A stretch of 64,000 nucleotides of DNA from Deltaproteobacteria bacterium (GTDB taxonomy: Bacteria > Desulfobacterota > Syntrophorhabdia > Syntrophorhabdales > Syntrophorhabdaceae), in contig JAKLET010000022.1 of the NCBI GenBank assembly GCA_022711595.1, forward strand, positions 1 to 64,000, in the 5' to 3' direction. Under the pieces are notes generated by a model that did no database searches, had not been told where the DNA came from, and was given only the letters and a program-made list of their open reading frames with translations. The first letter of the stretch is position 1; the number at the start of each line of letters is the position of its first letter. Positions 52,014 through 60,405 of the stretch are shown in pieces. The position numbers and the translations under genes were made by a program.

Positions 52014-52026
52014 CGTAGAAAAGCAG

Positions 52027-52251
52027 GGTCATAGGCCATAGGTCATAGGTCATGCAAAAAAAAAACGGTTCCATGGTTCCAGTCTTTGTGAAACGTTTCA
52101 GCGTGTCAAAAAGAAGGATTTCAGCGTATATTACCTCATACCTTAAGCTGTGAACGCTTTTATTGACTCGTGTACCTTAAGTTTTTCAAACTTTGAAACA
52201 CTGAAACATTGAAACTATATTTTCCCATCACCTATGACCAATTACCCATGA
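52027..52251. repeat. composite inverted array: 7-bp outer arms, GAAAC-word inner arms
   Basis: The outer left arm GGTCATA, GGCCATA, GGTCATA, GGTCATG (52027-52054) mirrors CCCATCA, CCTATGA, CCAATTA, CCCATGA (52224-52251). Inside are 8/9-bp words around GAAAC on one side (GAAACGTTTCAGCG) and TTTGAAAC, ACTGAAAC, ATTGAAAC on the other (about 52193-52216). Unlike most other arrays it lies between divergent genes. It fills most of the 417-nt gap; no gene is seen there. Confidence 0.7.
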
Positions 52252-52327
52252 CCTTTCTTCACTTCCCTTGACCCCTGTTGCCGAATATCCATATAATAAG
52301 GCAGAAAAACTGTTTCAGGAGGAAAAA

Positions 52328-52870
52328 ATGAACGCAGTCATTCTCTTCGGGAGTCCCCGGAAAAACGGCAATACCGTCGAGCTGGCCAGGGCCGTGGCGG
52401 AAACACTAAAAGAAAAAGGGTGGGGTGTGCGGACGCTCTATCTCAACGACATGAACATCAGGCCCTGCCAGGGATGCTATACCTGTCTACCCGACGGCGT
52501 ATGCCGGATAAACGACGACATGAAGGATGTCCGCAAGTATATCGCCGAGTCGGATCTTATCGTCTATGCCACGCCCATATACTGGTTCGGCCCGTCAAGT
52601 CAGCTCAAGCTCGCCATGGACCGATCCATCGCCTTCATGGACGAGAACTACAATTCCCGGATAGAAGGTAAAAAAGCCGTTACCCTTACCACCTTCGGTG
52701 ACGAAAATATGGATACCTGCGCGCCCGCCATTGAGATGTTCCGGAAGACCTTTGACCTTCTGAAGGTCGTTTACGCGGGCAGGGTCGATGTCCCCGGGTG
52801 CCAGGGAGAAGGAAACATCGGACAGGGGTATAAGGACAAGGCAAGGGCCCTCGCAGAATCGCTTGCATGA
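52328..52870 (+). CDS. NADPH-dependent FMN reductase / flavodoxin-fold protein
   Basis: 180 residues from ATG 52328 (AGGAGG six bases upstream; a longer frame lacks a site). FMN-phosphate loop GSPRKNGNT near the N-terminus, then CQGCYTC with a cysteine pattern typical of iron-sulfur flavoproteins, and TPIYWFGPSSQLKLAMDR. It is probably an electron-transfer or reductase protein. It overlaps the TtcA-like gene by four bases. Confidence 0.88.
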   Translation: MNAVILFGSPRKNGNTVELARAVAETLKEKGWGVRTLYLNDMNIRPCQGCYTCLPDGVCRINDDMKDVRKYIAESDLIVYATPIYWFGPSSQLKLAMDRSIAFMDENYNSRIEGKKAVTLTTFGDENMDTCAPAIEMFRKTFDLLKVVYAGRVDVPGCQGEGNIGQGYKDKARALAESLA

Positions 52871-53598
52871 ACATACGCGGCCCCCTTTACTTCACCACCA
52901 AGAAAACCGGAAAGGCCATCTGGGATTACAAGATGCTCGAAGAGGGTGACAAGGTCATCGTCGCAGTTTCCGGCGGCAAAGACAGCCTGTGCCTGCTGAG
53001 GATCCTCAAGGAACGGCTCAAGTTCGTCCCCATCAATTACGAGATGATCGCCTGTCATGTGGACATGGGTTTTTCCTGGGTCAACACCGATGTCCTCGTG
53101 GAGCACTTCGAAAAAGAGGACCTTCCCTATATCATTGCCAGGCCTCCCGAGGACTGGAAGGGAGAGAGCGAGGACTTTGATTGTTTCTGGTGCAGCTGGA
53201 ACAGGAGGAAATCCCTGTTCGACCTTGCCGGCGGGATCGGCGCGAACAAGATCGCCTTCGCCCATCACATGGACGACATCATTGAGACCATGCTCCTCAA
53301 CCTTTTCTTCCAGGGCGAGATCGGCACCATGGTGCCCTACCAGGAAATGTTCGACGGCGAGCTCGCCATCATCCGTCCCCTGGCATACGTCGAAGAAAAA
53401 GAGCTCACCCGCCTCGCTTCGATCCTCAACCTCCCCGTCATTACATCTGCCTGTCCCCGCGGGAACATCTCGAAGCGCAGCCTGGTGAAAGGCATCGTTG
53501 CTGACCTGAAAAAACACAACCGCAACGTCAAGAAGAACATCTTCAGAAGCCTCGCAAAGATCCGCACGGAATATCTTCCCGAAAAGGCACCCAGATAA
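52867..53598 (+). CDS. TtcA-like PP-loop tRNA-thiolation family enzyme
   Basis: 243 residues. PP-loop SGGKDS at about 35-40, CFWCSW with a CxxC pair near 105-108 and HHMDDIIET. The pattern fits TtcA-type enzymes that adenylate a tRNA cytidine and insert sulfur using an iron-sulfur cluster. The ATGA overlap with the flavoprotein gene suggests that protein could supply electrons; this is inference. Shorter than E. coli TtcA. Confidence 0.88.
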   Translation: MNIRGPLYFTTKKTGKAIWDYKMLEEGDKVIVAVSGGKDSLCLLRILKERLKFVPINYEMIACHVDMGFSWVNTDVLVEHFEKEDLPYIIARPPEDWKGESEDFDCFWCSWNRRKSLFDLAGGIGANKIAFAHHMDDIIETMLLNLFFQGEIGTMVPYQEMFDGELAIIRPLAYVEEKELTRLASILNLPVITSACPRGNISKRSLVKGIVADLKKHNRNVKKNIFRSLAKIRTEYLPEKAPR

Positions 53599-53599
53599 A

Positions 53600-53743
53600 A
53601 CGGCTTCAACCGTTTGAGCCGTTTCAACGGGTAAACGCGGTTTATCTGGTCTGTTCTGTTTCTTCAGTTTGCCTGGTTTGTCCGATTTTTAAATAAAAAC
53701 AAAAGAAACTAAACAAACTATAAAAACCAGAGAAACCGAAACC
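53600..53743. repeat. 9-bp-word arrays abutting the TtcA-like gene, second GTTTNNNNN array
   Basis: Starts 2 nt after the stop. First GCTTCAACC, GTTTGAGCC, GTTTCAACG (9-bp words), then GTTTATCTG, GTCTGTTCT, GTTTCTTCA, GTTTGCCTG, GTTTGTCCG (53640-53684). An AT-rich centre follows, then complementary words AAAGAAACT, AAACAAACT, ATAAAAACC, AGAGAAACC (from about 53702). Same design as 5988-6103. The remaining 220 nt to the cysteine synthase gene hold no gene. Confidence 0.75.
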
Positions 53744-53965
53744 GTCCCCCCTCCGTTCTCCCCGCTCGCTTTCTTCCTGCAATATTCCGCTTGCATCCTT
53801 ATCGGCCCATGCGCTGTCGCGGGTGGTGCAGGTGAAGCATGCCTGACCGATCAATAAACCTTGTGGACAAAGGTCCCGTTTCGAAGTACGATTTAGCGTG
53901 TCGACTCGGCTGAGATAAAAAAGGAGCGCAAGCTTTTCTGATATGGAAATTTATAGGAGAACATC

Positions 53966-54862
53966 GTGCTCGTAAACTCTGTTCTTGAAGCAATAGGAAA
54001 TACCCCCCTCGTCAGGCTTCATAACATGTCTTCCGGCAATGTGTTTGTGAAGGCAGAGTTTTTGAATCCCGGAGGCAGCATCAAAGACCGCGTGGCCATG
54101 CATATCATCGAGTCGGCGGAAAAAGACGGGAGGCTGAAACCCGGAATGACCATCATCGAAGCAACTTCGGGAAATACGGGGATTGGACTCGCCCTGGTGG
54201 GTGTACAAAAGGGCTATCGGGTCGTCTGCGTCATGCCGGACAACATGAGTGAGGAAAGGACAAAAATCATCCAGGCCTTCGGCGGGGAAATTGTGTCAAG
54301 TCCGGCGAAAGGGAGCCTGACGGCATGCCTTAAGAAGATCGAGGAAATTATACAACCGGCGCCGGAGAAATATTTTGTGGCTAACCAATTTCGAAACCCC
54401 GATAACCCTGAGATCCATTATGCGCAGACCGGACCTGAGATCTGGGAAGATCTGAAAGGAGAAATTGACATCTTTGTCGCAGGAGTGGGAAGCGGAGGAA
54501 CTCTCCAGGGGATCGGGAAGTACTTGAAAGAGAAAAACCCCGGTTTAAAGATCGTTGCCGTGGAACCCAGAAACAGCGCCGCCCTCCTGGGACAAGAACC
54601 CGGGCTCCACCAGATCCAGGGGATCGGCGACGGTTTTATTCCTGACATCCTGAACGTAAACCTCGTCGATATGGTATTCACGGTTTCTGATGAAGAGGCT
54701 ATTGAAACCACCCGGAGGCTTGCCCGCGAGGAAGGGTTGCTGGTCGGGACCTCTTCCGGCGCCAATGTGTTTGCGGCACTTCACATGGATAATGGCCATA
54801 ACCGCATAGCCACCATCGTGCCTGACCGGGTGGAAAGATACTTCAGCACGGCGCTTCTCTGA
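53966..54862 (+). CDS. cysteine synthase (O-acetylserine sulfhydrylase)
   Basis: 298 residues from GTG 53966 with AGGAGA seven bases upstream. PLP lysine K40 in PGGSIKDR, TSGNTG phosphate-side loop, VGSGGTLQG and GTSSGAN. It makes cysteine from O-acetylserine and sulfide; CysK and CysM types cannot be told apart here. No cysE nearby. No clear terminator follows. Confidence 0.93.
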   Translation: MLVNSVLEAIGNTPLVRLHNMSSGNVFVKAEFLNPGGSIKDRVAMHIIESAEKDGRLKPGMTIIEATSGNTGIGLALVGVQKGYRVVCVMPDNMSEERTKIIQAFGGEIVSSPAKGSLTACLKKIEEIIQPAPEKYFVANQFRNPDNPEIHYAQTGPEIWEDLKGEIDIFVAGVGSGGTLQGIGKYLKEKNPGLKIVAVEPRNSAALLGQEPGLHQIQGIGDGFIPDILNVNLVDMVFTVSDEEAIETTRRLAREEGLLVGTSSGANVFAALHMDNGHNRIATIVPDRVERYFSTALL

Positions 54863-55302
54863 CCTCGCCTTTGTTTTATAAAAAGCTCCGAATATTTGAA
54901 ATGCTCAGGCGGCCGCAGACGTGCGCGAGGGAGTTTCTGACATGATCGGAGACGGTATACTTGTTCGTGCGCTTAAGCTCAAGCGCGGCTTTTGGTCCCG
55001 CCTCACAGACAGCGCCCTTCCGCTCTTTCCGGGCTCTTTCTTCCTGAAGTCCTCAAATCTGATAAAATCCACAATATACAAGCTTTTAAACGGTAATTCG
55101 CAATTTTAATGACAGATCGAATGTTTGAATAGTAGGTGTATATCCGACCAGCGTCTTCTCTTTTTTACGCCGCCACCTTCAGGTGAATTAAGATGACGTT
55201 ATCTGATCAGTTCGGTTTCTTCCAGAAGGCACGGACATAAAGACGGTTTTGAGTAACTAACGGTTCAAGCGGTTGAAACGGCTCAAACTGTTCAAACTGT
55301 CT
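54863..55302. other. 440-nt stretch without a gene
   Basis: No supported gene or terminator; a 62-codon frame (54921-55109) lacks any family resemblance and a convincing ribosome-binding site. The last 36 nt are a 9-bp-word array at the DUF2752 stop. It lies between convergent genes. Confidence 0.5.
55263..55298. repeat. four 9-bp words abutting the DUF2752 stop
   Basis: GTTCAAGCG, GTTGAAACG, GCTCAAACT, GTTCAAACT in tandem, ending 4 nt from the DUF2752 stop codon. Same family as 33667-33753. Confidence 0.75.
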
Positions 55303-55704
55303 TTAATGCAGCGCCGGGAGCAGTCTGTCAAATACCCAGAAGGCAAGAACGAGGATAAGGACAGATATATAGTAATAAGGAAGGAACTTCCTGACCGCGG
55401 GGGGCACCTTCGCCAACCATCTCGACGGCAGGATGCTGACGGCAACCGTAAAAACAAGAAAGAAGCAGAAAGGATTGTATGCCGCCGCACCCCCGATATC
55501 ACCGGCGACAAGGTTCAATATGGCCCTCGTCATTCCGCAGCCCGGACACGGGATGCCTGTGAGAGCCTCGAAGGGGCAGAACACGGGGATTGCGCCCGCC
55601 ATCCTCTCAGCGGTGACGATCCCCGTCATATTGACGAATGCAAGCGCCAGGACCGCCCCGGCAAAGGCGAGCGCCGGCTTCCTGGGAATGAGGTAATGCT
55701 CCAT
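55303..55704 (-). CDS. DUF2752 membrane protein
   Basis: 133 residues with about three membrane helices and the family signature CPFEALTGIPCPGCGMTRA. Function unknown; the cysteine pair might bind metal. It starts 2 nt after the DUF4234 gene's stop codon, so the two are one unit. Confidence 0.9.
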   Translation of the reverse strand: MEHYLIPRKPALAFAGAVLALAFVNMTGIVTAERMAGAIPVFCPFEALTGIPCPGCGMTRAILNLVAGDIGGAAAYNPFCFFLVFTVAVSILPSRWLAKVPPAVRKFLPYYYISVLILVLAFWVFDRLLPALH

Positions 55705-55706
55705 AT

Positions 55707-56288
55707 CTATTGCCCGAAGATCTTATTGATCTCGTTCTGCTGTATGGCGTCAGCGACAATGTTGAGCCCCAGTATGGTAAGGATCAGGCTCAGCACCGGC
55801 AGGTCCCTGGAAAGCTGCTTTCCGTACTTCCCCTGGGCCTCGTTGATCCCCTGTGCCATGTAATACTCGTAGTAGATGTTAAAGAGGCCGCAGGTCACGA
55901 GCGTCAGCAGGAACCAGAGCCAGAAATTATACCTCTGCTGCCCCAAAAGGTGGTTGATGGCCCGCATCTGCCTCGCCTGCCAGAAGAACCAGTAGATCCC
56001 GCAGGTAATAATGGAAAGAACGACATCGAGGGCTATGTTGGACGTAAAGGGACCGTTCTGTATGTTCTGGCCCGGAGCTTCATACGTCCTTCCGTGGCTG
56101 ACGTCGCCGCTGTAAGGGGCCCCGATGGATTTCCCGCAGGCGACGCAAAAAAGCGCCCCCTCTATGTTCTCGGCTCCGCAGTGCGTGCATTTTGCTCCCC
56201 CCGTACCGGTTTCCGCCATTTCCTTGCCGCATTTCATGCAGAACCTTGACTCTTCCGGGTTGTCATGACCACAATTTTTACATTGCAT
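55707..56288 (-). CDS. double zinc-ribbon DUF4234 membrane protein
   Basis: 193 residues from ATG 56288, chosen for AAGGGGG seven bases upstream and because it opens directly with a zinc ribbon. Two zinc ribbons (CKNC..CMKC and CTHC..CVAC, about 3-50), a linker and a DUF4234 region with three helices (VVLSIITCGIYWFFWQARQMRAIN and following). Function unknown. Confidence 0.85.
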   Translation of the reverse strand: MQCKNCGHDNPEESRFCMKCGKEMAETGTGGAKCTHCGAENIEGALFCVACGKSIGAPYSGDVSHGRTYEAPGQNIQNGPFTSNIALDVVLSIITCGIYWFFWQARQMRAINHLLGQQRYNFWLWFLLTLVTCGLFNIYYEYYMAQGINEAQGKYGKQLSRDLPVLSLILTILGLNIVADAIQQNEINKIFGQ

Positions 56289-56368
56289 GATATGCCCCCT
56301 TCTTTGTAATGTCCTCGTTTCGATTCTATCAGCGCACCTGTAAAAAATCAAAGGGAAACCATTGGGGA

Positions 56369-56396
56369 TTGATTTTTTTCATTCCGATGGTAAAAT
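56369..56396 (+). promoter_or_regulatory. possible promoter of the secreted-protease cluster
   Basis: TTGATT (56369-56374), 16-nt spacer, TAAAAT (56391-56396), giving a leader of almost 200 nt before the first gene. The 309-nt gap holds nothing else recognisable. Confidence 0.35.
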
Positions 56397-56597
56397 GTCA
56401 TAATAGCTGATAATCTTGACCGGCAGTCTTACAATGGCTCATCCTGTGCTCGCTCACCCTGCGCCATACGACCAATTAACTATCGGGAACAAAAAACGGC
56501 CCTGTCCACACATACCTTGCATATGAAAGCGCGCGGCAGGAAGGACGGGGTCCTAATAAATATGGAGAACAAGTTCCACAAATATCAGGAGGACCCA

Positions 56598-57725
56598 ATG
56601 AAGAAAAGGATCTTTTTAATGATGCCCTGTTTTTTACTCGCCGCAACCCTCCTTCTCCCCGCAAGCGGTTTGGCCCAGGCAAAGAAAGCAAGGCCCGCGG
56701 CGCCTGCGAAGGACGAGTTCCCTTCGAACAGGGAACTGGAGGCGCGCAACATGGCGCTTATCATGGAAGGCTTCGCGTTCACTTCCGGAATGAGGGCGAA
56801 CCAGAGCGGTCAGCCCAACTGTCTCGGTCTTGAGCTGGCCCCGGCCAAATGGAACGGCAGCGGTTTTCTGGTCAAAAGCGACGGGACTATCGTGACGAAC
56901 TACCATGTGGCTTCCAAGGCCTTGAGGGGCATCGGGAAGCTGGCCGACGGTTCATCGTACGAGATCAACAACATCAAGGTCTATCATCCTTTTGAAGATA
57001 TCGCCATATTAAAGCTCACCGGGCAAAGGCAGTTCCCCGTCGCCAGCCTCGGCGATTCTGACAGGGTGGAGGCCCGGGACAAGGTCATGGCCGTCGGCAA
57101 CCCGCTGGGCATGGGCATCAACATCACCGAAGGCCAGGTGAGCCAGGTCGTGAAAGATGAAAAAAGCAGTTCCGTTGTCATCAGGCACACGGCCCAGATA
57201 GCCCCCGGAAACAGCGGCGGCGCCCTCTACAAAGGGGGGCAGGTCGTCGGTGTCAACGCATCGGTGAACCTTGCCATGGGCCAGATGACGGGCTTCAACA
57301 ATGCCATACCTATCAATAAGGTCAAGGCCCTTCTTTCCAATCCGAAGTACGATCGTGTCGTTCCGCTTACCCAGGCCTTCCCCACGAAGATCGAGACCAT
57401 CCTGCAGATATCGAAGGACATCAAGGCGGTCAACGGCCAGGTGCCGGCTGCGACCGGCAACAACAGGCCGGGCACAGCGGTCCTCAATGTCCAGCTTAAC
57501 CCGCTGGAAGACATCCTGATCGTCCTTAACTCACCCGGAAGAGATCTTGCGCTTTCCATACTCAACGCACAGGGGAAGCTGCTCGGCTGCGGCGATGTCC
57601 GTTTGCAGGGCTCCGAGGGGATCCTCTTTTCCAGCCAGTATCCTCAGCAGATCAGTATAGTCGTTGTCAATTATGACGCAGCACCGGCCAACTTTGGCCT
57701 GAATGTTAGAAGCATCCTATGGTAA
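56598..57725 (+). CDS. exported trypsin-like serine protease
   Basis: 375 residues from ATG 56598 (AGGAGG just upstream; a longer frame has no site). Signal peptide to about residue 28. HtrA-type chymotrypsin fold with triad His103 (TNYHVAS), Asp134 (FEDIAIL) and Ser206 (GNSGGAL). No PDZ domain; instead a C-terminal beta-rich region (about 290-375) like bacterial pre-peptidase C-terminal domains. Acts in the periplasm or outside. First gene of a four-gene plus-strand run. Confidence 0.9.
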   Translation: MKKRIFLMMPCFLLAATLLLPASGLAQAKKARPAAPAKDEFPSNRELEARNMALIMEGFAFTSGMRANQSGQPNCLGLELAPAKWNGSGFLVKSDGTIVTNYHVASKALRGIGKLADGSSYEINNIKVYHPFEDIAILKLTGQRQFPVASLGDSDRVEARDKVMAVGNPLGMGINITEGQVSQVVKDEKSSSVVIRHTAQIAPGNSGGALYKGGQVVGVNASVNLAMGQMTGFNNAIPINKVKALLSNPKYDRVVPLTQAFPTKIETILQISKDIKAVNGQVPAATGNNRPGTAVLNVQLNPLEDILIVLNSPGRDLALSILNAQGKLLGCGDVRLQGSEGILFSSQYPQQISIVVVNYDAAPANFGLNVRSILW

Positions 57726-57742
57726 CCAAAGGAGATCATATC

Positions 57743-58516
57743 ATGAAAACATATTTCTTGAAGAAATTCGCCTTCCTGGCGCTTTGCATGGCGGTCGCGT
57801 TTTTCACTGCCCTTCCCTGTCTTGCACAACAGGCACGGCCCGCGGTCAACCCCGGGGCGATATCCGGCCAGCAGGATTTCGATTCCATCCGGTTCCAGTC
57901 CGCCATCGGCACCGATAAGGCATTGGGAAGCCTGGCGAAACAGAATTCGGTCATCGGGGATCCCAACGTTTCCTTCGGCTTCGCCGAGAAATCAGAGGAA
58001 TCGAAATTCTTTATCATCGGCGCCCTTTATTCCGAGGCGATCGCATTCCTGAAGAGCGGTCAGAACGAGCTTTCCGCGAAGAGACTCGGTTCCATTGAAA
58101 AGGAATTCATCAACCTCCAGGTACCGGCATCTCTCTATAATTACATCAGCAAGACAAAAAACCTTGTTGAGCTTAAAAAGCTCGATACGGCAACCCTCCA
58201 GGATTTCCTCGCCCTCTTCCAGCCGTTCTTCGAGGACTACGCGAAGGGAAAAGGCGCTGACAGGCTCACCCTCTTTCGGGCCGGCACCTGGCTCGTCGAC
58301 GTGGGCCTTGCCGCCTCAGCGGGGAACAAGATGCTCCTGAAACAAACAGAACGGCTTGACTATTTTGTAAAAGAGATGAAGCGAATGGACGCTCCCAGGG
58401 GCGTCATCGAATCCCTCGAGGCAATACAGCAGATATCACAGAAAAAAGACATCACCGACAAAGACGCCGATACGGTGGTAAAGATGGTCAAAAAGATCCA
58501 GACCACGCTCGGGTAA
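57743..58516 (+). CDS. exported protein of unknown function
   Basis: 257 residues from ATG 57743 with AAAGGAG upstream. Signal peptide to about residue 28 (FTALPCLAQQ), then a mostly helical protein without cysteines or known motifs; it has repeating leucine/lysine helices at 95-180 and ends in a helical segment rich in Asp/Lys. Lies 17 nt after the protease gene and 28 nt before the M48 gene. A regulator or substrate of those proteases is conceivable, but nothing shows it. Confidence 0.75.
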   Translation: MKTYFLKKFAFLALCMAVAFFTALPCLAQQARPAVNPGAISGQQDFDSIRFQSAIGTDKALGSLAKQNSVIGDPNVSFGFAEKSEESKFFIIGALYSEAIAFLKSGQNELSAKRLGSIEKEFINLQVPASLYNYISKTKNLVELKKLDTATLQDFLALFQPFFEDYAKGKGADRLTLFRAGTWLVDVGLAASAGNKMLLKQTERLDYFVKEMKRMDAPRGVIESLEAIQQISQKKDITDKDADTVVKMVKKIQTTLG

Positions 58517-58544
58517 GGTTCGAAAGGAAAGAGAGGGGACTGCC

Positions 58545-60368
58545 ATGAAGATATATCGGCTGCATCCAGTGGTGCTTCTCACGGCAGTGCTCCTTCTCAC
58601 GGCGGCACTGCCCGCGGCGGCCGCAGAGAACCCCAAGGACCGCCTTGATTACTGGCAGAAGAACTTCGATGAGCTTAAACCGGAGGACGACGCCCGCGCG
58701 AAAAAGGCCCATGAGATCTTCGCGCGTGTGCTCAGCGCCGCCGGAAAAAGGCCCGGCGTCACACCCAGGCTCTTCATCGTCAAGAGTGAAGCTGCCTATA
58801 TTCCGCTTGCCATAGCCATCCCCGACGGCGGGGTCATCATCTCAAAAAAAGTGCTCGACATCTGCTATAAGGACGCGAAATACGGCGATGACCGTCTCGC
58901 TTTCATCCTGGGTCACGAGATAGCCCATCAGCTCAAGGATGATTTCTGGCACATGAAATTCTTTCAGGCCGTGGAGATCTCACAGGGCAAGGATGCCGGC
59001 AAAGCGGCCGTCCTCAATGAGGTCAAATCCATCGCCGGCGCCACTGAGAACGTCCTCGCCAAGGAGCTCCAGGCCGATGAACACGGCATCATCTACGCGT
59101 CCCTGGCGGGGTTTAACACTGCGTCGATCGTCACCGAAGACAACAGGGTGAACTTCTTTGAATACGTTGCGAAGTCAATGGACCCCGGCAACATCAAGGG
59201 GATGAAGAAGGATGGGAGCCACCCCGCCCCCGCCCAGCGGGCGGAAACGGTCAAGGCCCGGCTTCGCCAGGTCCTGGAAAAGGTTGAGGTCTTCAATCTC
59301 GGCGTCCTTTTCTACCAGACAGAGGATTACCGCAGGGCGCTTATCGCGTTTGAAGAGTTCCTGAGATACTTCCCCAGCAGGGAGGTCTATCACAACGTGG
59401 CTGCCTGCCATCACCAGCTTGCACTCAAGCATTATCGTGCCTGGCAAGGGGACAAGGACCCCCTTCCTTTCCAGCTTTCCCTCTCCATCGACCCGGTGAC
59501 GCTGGCAAGCAAGATCACTCTGCGAGGGAGGGGGGCTGCTCCGACACCGGAAGCGCTCTTCAGAGACCACCTGGCAAAAGCGATCGAGAACTACGAGAAG
59601 GCCACAGCCCTCGATCCATCCTATTTCCTTTCCTACAACAACCTGGGATGCGCCTATGTCCTGAAGGGGGAGCCATACAAGGCCATAGCCGTCCTCAAGG
59701 ACGCCCTGAAACTTTCCCCCAACAACAAGGAGGCCCTCAATAACCTCGGTGTGGCCTTTTTCATCGCCGAGAACCCCCAGAAGGCCAAAGAGAACCTCCT
59801 CTCGGCGCAGAAGCTCGACCCCGCATACGACGCACCGCTTTTCAACCTGGGCAAGATCGCCCGGGAGGAGAAGAACGAGGCCGAGGAAAAAAAGTACTGG
59901 GCCATGTATCTCAAACTGGGTCCGGCAGGCCTTCGCGCTGACACTGTCCGTAAGCTAACGGGCGAGGGTGCTCCCGCGGAGCAAGTAAAAAAGTCCTCCG
60001 TGCGGGAAAGTGTCGGGGGATTAAGGGGCGGCGCTGACGTCAAGGAGATCCCTCAGCCTTTCGGCAAGCCAGTGACATCCCTCAGGGTCCGCCTTGAAGA
60101 GGCGCCCTTCGTCATCGAACGTTTCTCGAACGGCCTCATGGTCGTCTCCCAGGACGGTGAGGTTCTCCTCGCCTACGCCGGCGAAGGGTCGCAGAACCGA
60201 ACGTCCCGCAACATATCCGCCGGGTCGCGCGAGGACGAGGTCCTCGAGCGCCATGGCAAGCCTTACCGCGTACAGGCGACCAGGGATGGAAAGAACATGA
60301 TCTACAAAGAGCAGGGTGTTTCCTTCCGCATCAGAGGCGGGAAGGTCGTTTCGTGGCTGGTCTATTAA
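58545..60368 (+). CDS. exported M48 metalloprotease with TPR repeats
   Basis: 607 residues. Signal peptide to about 27, then an M48 domain with HEIAH (H124, E125, H128) and the third ligand E174 in KELQADEHG. From about 255 TPR units follow (VFNLGVLFYQTEDYRRALIAFEEF, YNNLGCAYVLKGEPYKAIAVLKDAL, LNNLGVAFFIAENPQKAKENL). The C-terminal 110 residues are a small beta domain (SREDEVLERHGKP..GVSFRIRGGKVVSW) like PDZ-less trypsin tails or beta-sandwich sensors. It resembles periplasmic BepA/YfgC, which act on outer-membrane protein assembly. Confidence 0.9.
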   Translation: MKIYRLHPVVLLTAVLLLTAALPAAAAENPKDRLDYWQKNFDELKPEDDARAKKAHEIFARVLSAAGKRPGVTPRLFIVKSEAAYIPLAIAIPDGGVIISKKVLDICYKDAKYGDDRLAFILGHEIAHQLKDDFWHMKFFQAVEISQGKDAGKAAVLNEVKSIAGATENVLAKELQADEHGIIYASLAGFNTASIVTEDNRVNFFEYVAKSMDPGNIKGMKKDGSHPAPAQRAETVKARLRQVLEKVEVFNLGVLFYQTEDYRRALIAFEEFLRYFPSREVYHNVAACHHQLALKHYRAWQGDKDPLPFQLSLSIDPVTLASKITLRGRGAAPTPEALFRDHLAKAIENYEKATALDPSYFLSYNNLGCAYVLKGEPYKAIAVLKDALKLSPNNKEALNNLGVAFFIAENPQKAKENLLSAQKLDPAYDAPLFNLGKIAREEKNEAEEKKYWAMYLKLGPAGLRADTVRKLTGEGAPAEQVKKSSVRESVGGLRGGADVKEIPQPFGKPVTSLRVRLEEAPFVIERFSNGLMVVSQDGEVLLAYAGEGSQNRTSRNISAGSREDEVLERHGKPYRVQATRDGKNMIYKEQGVSFRIRGGKVVSWLVY

Positions 60369-60405
60369 CAACAAAAAAGGACGGTCTTTACCGGAGGTAA
60401 CTCTT

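Noticed and set aside
54921-55109. 62-codon plus-strand frame after the cysteine synthase gene
   Set aside because: No convincing ribosome-binding site, no family; kept only as unannotated intergenic sequence.
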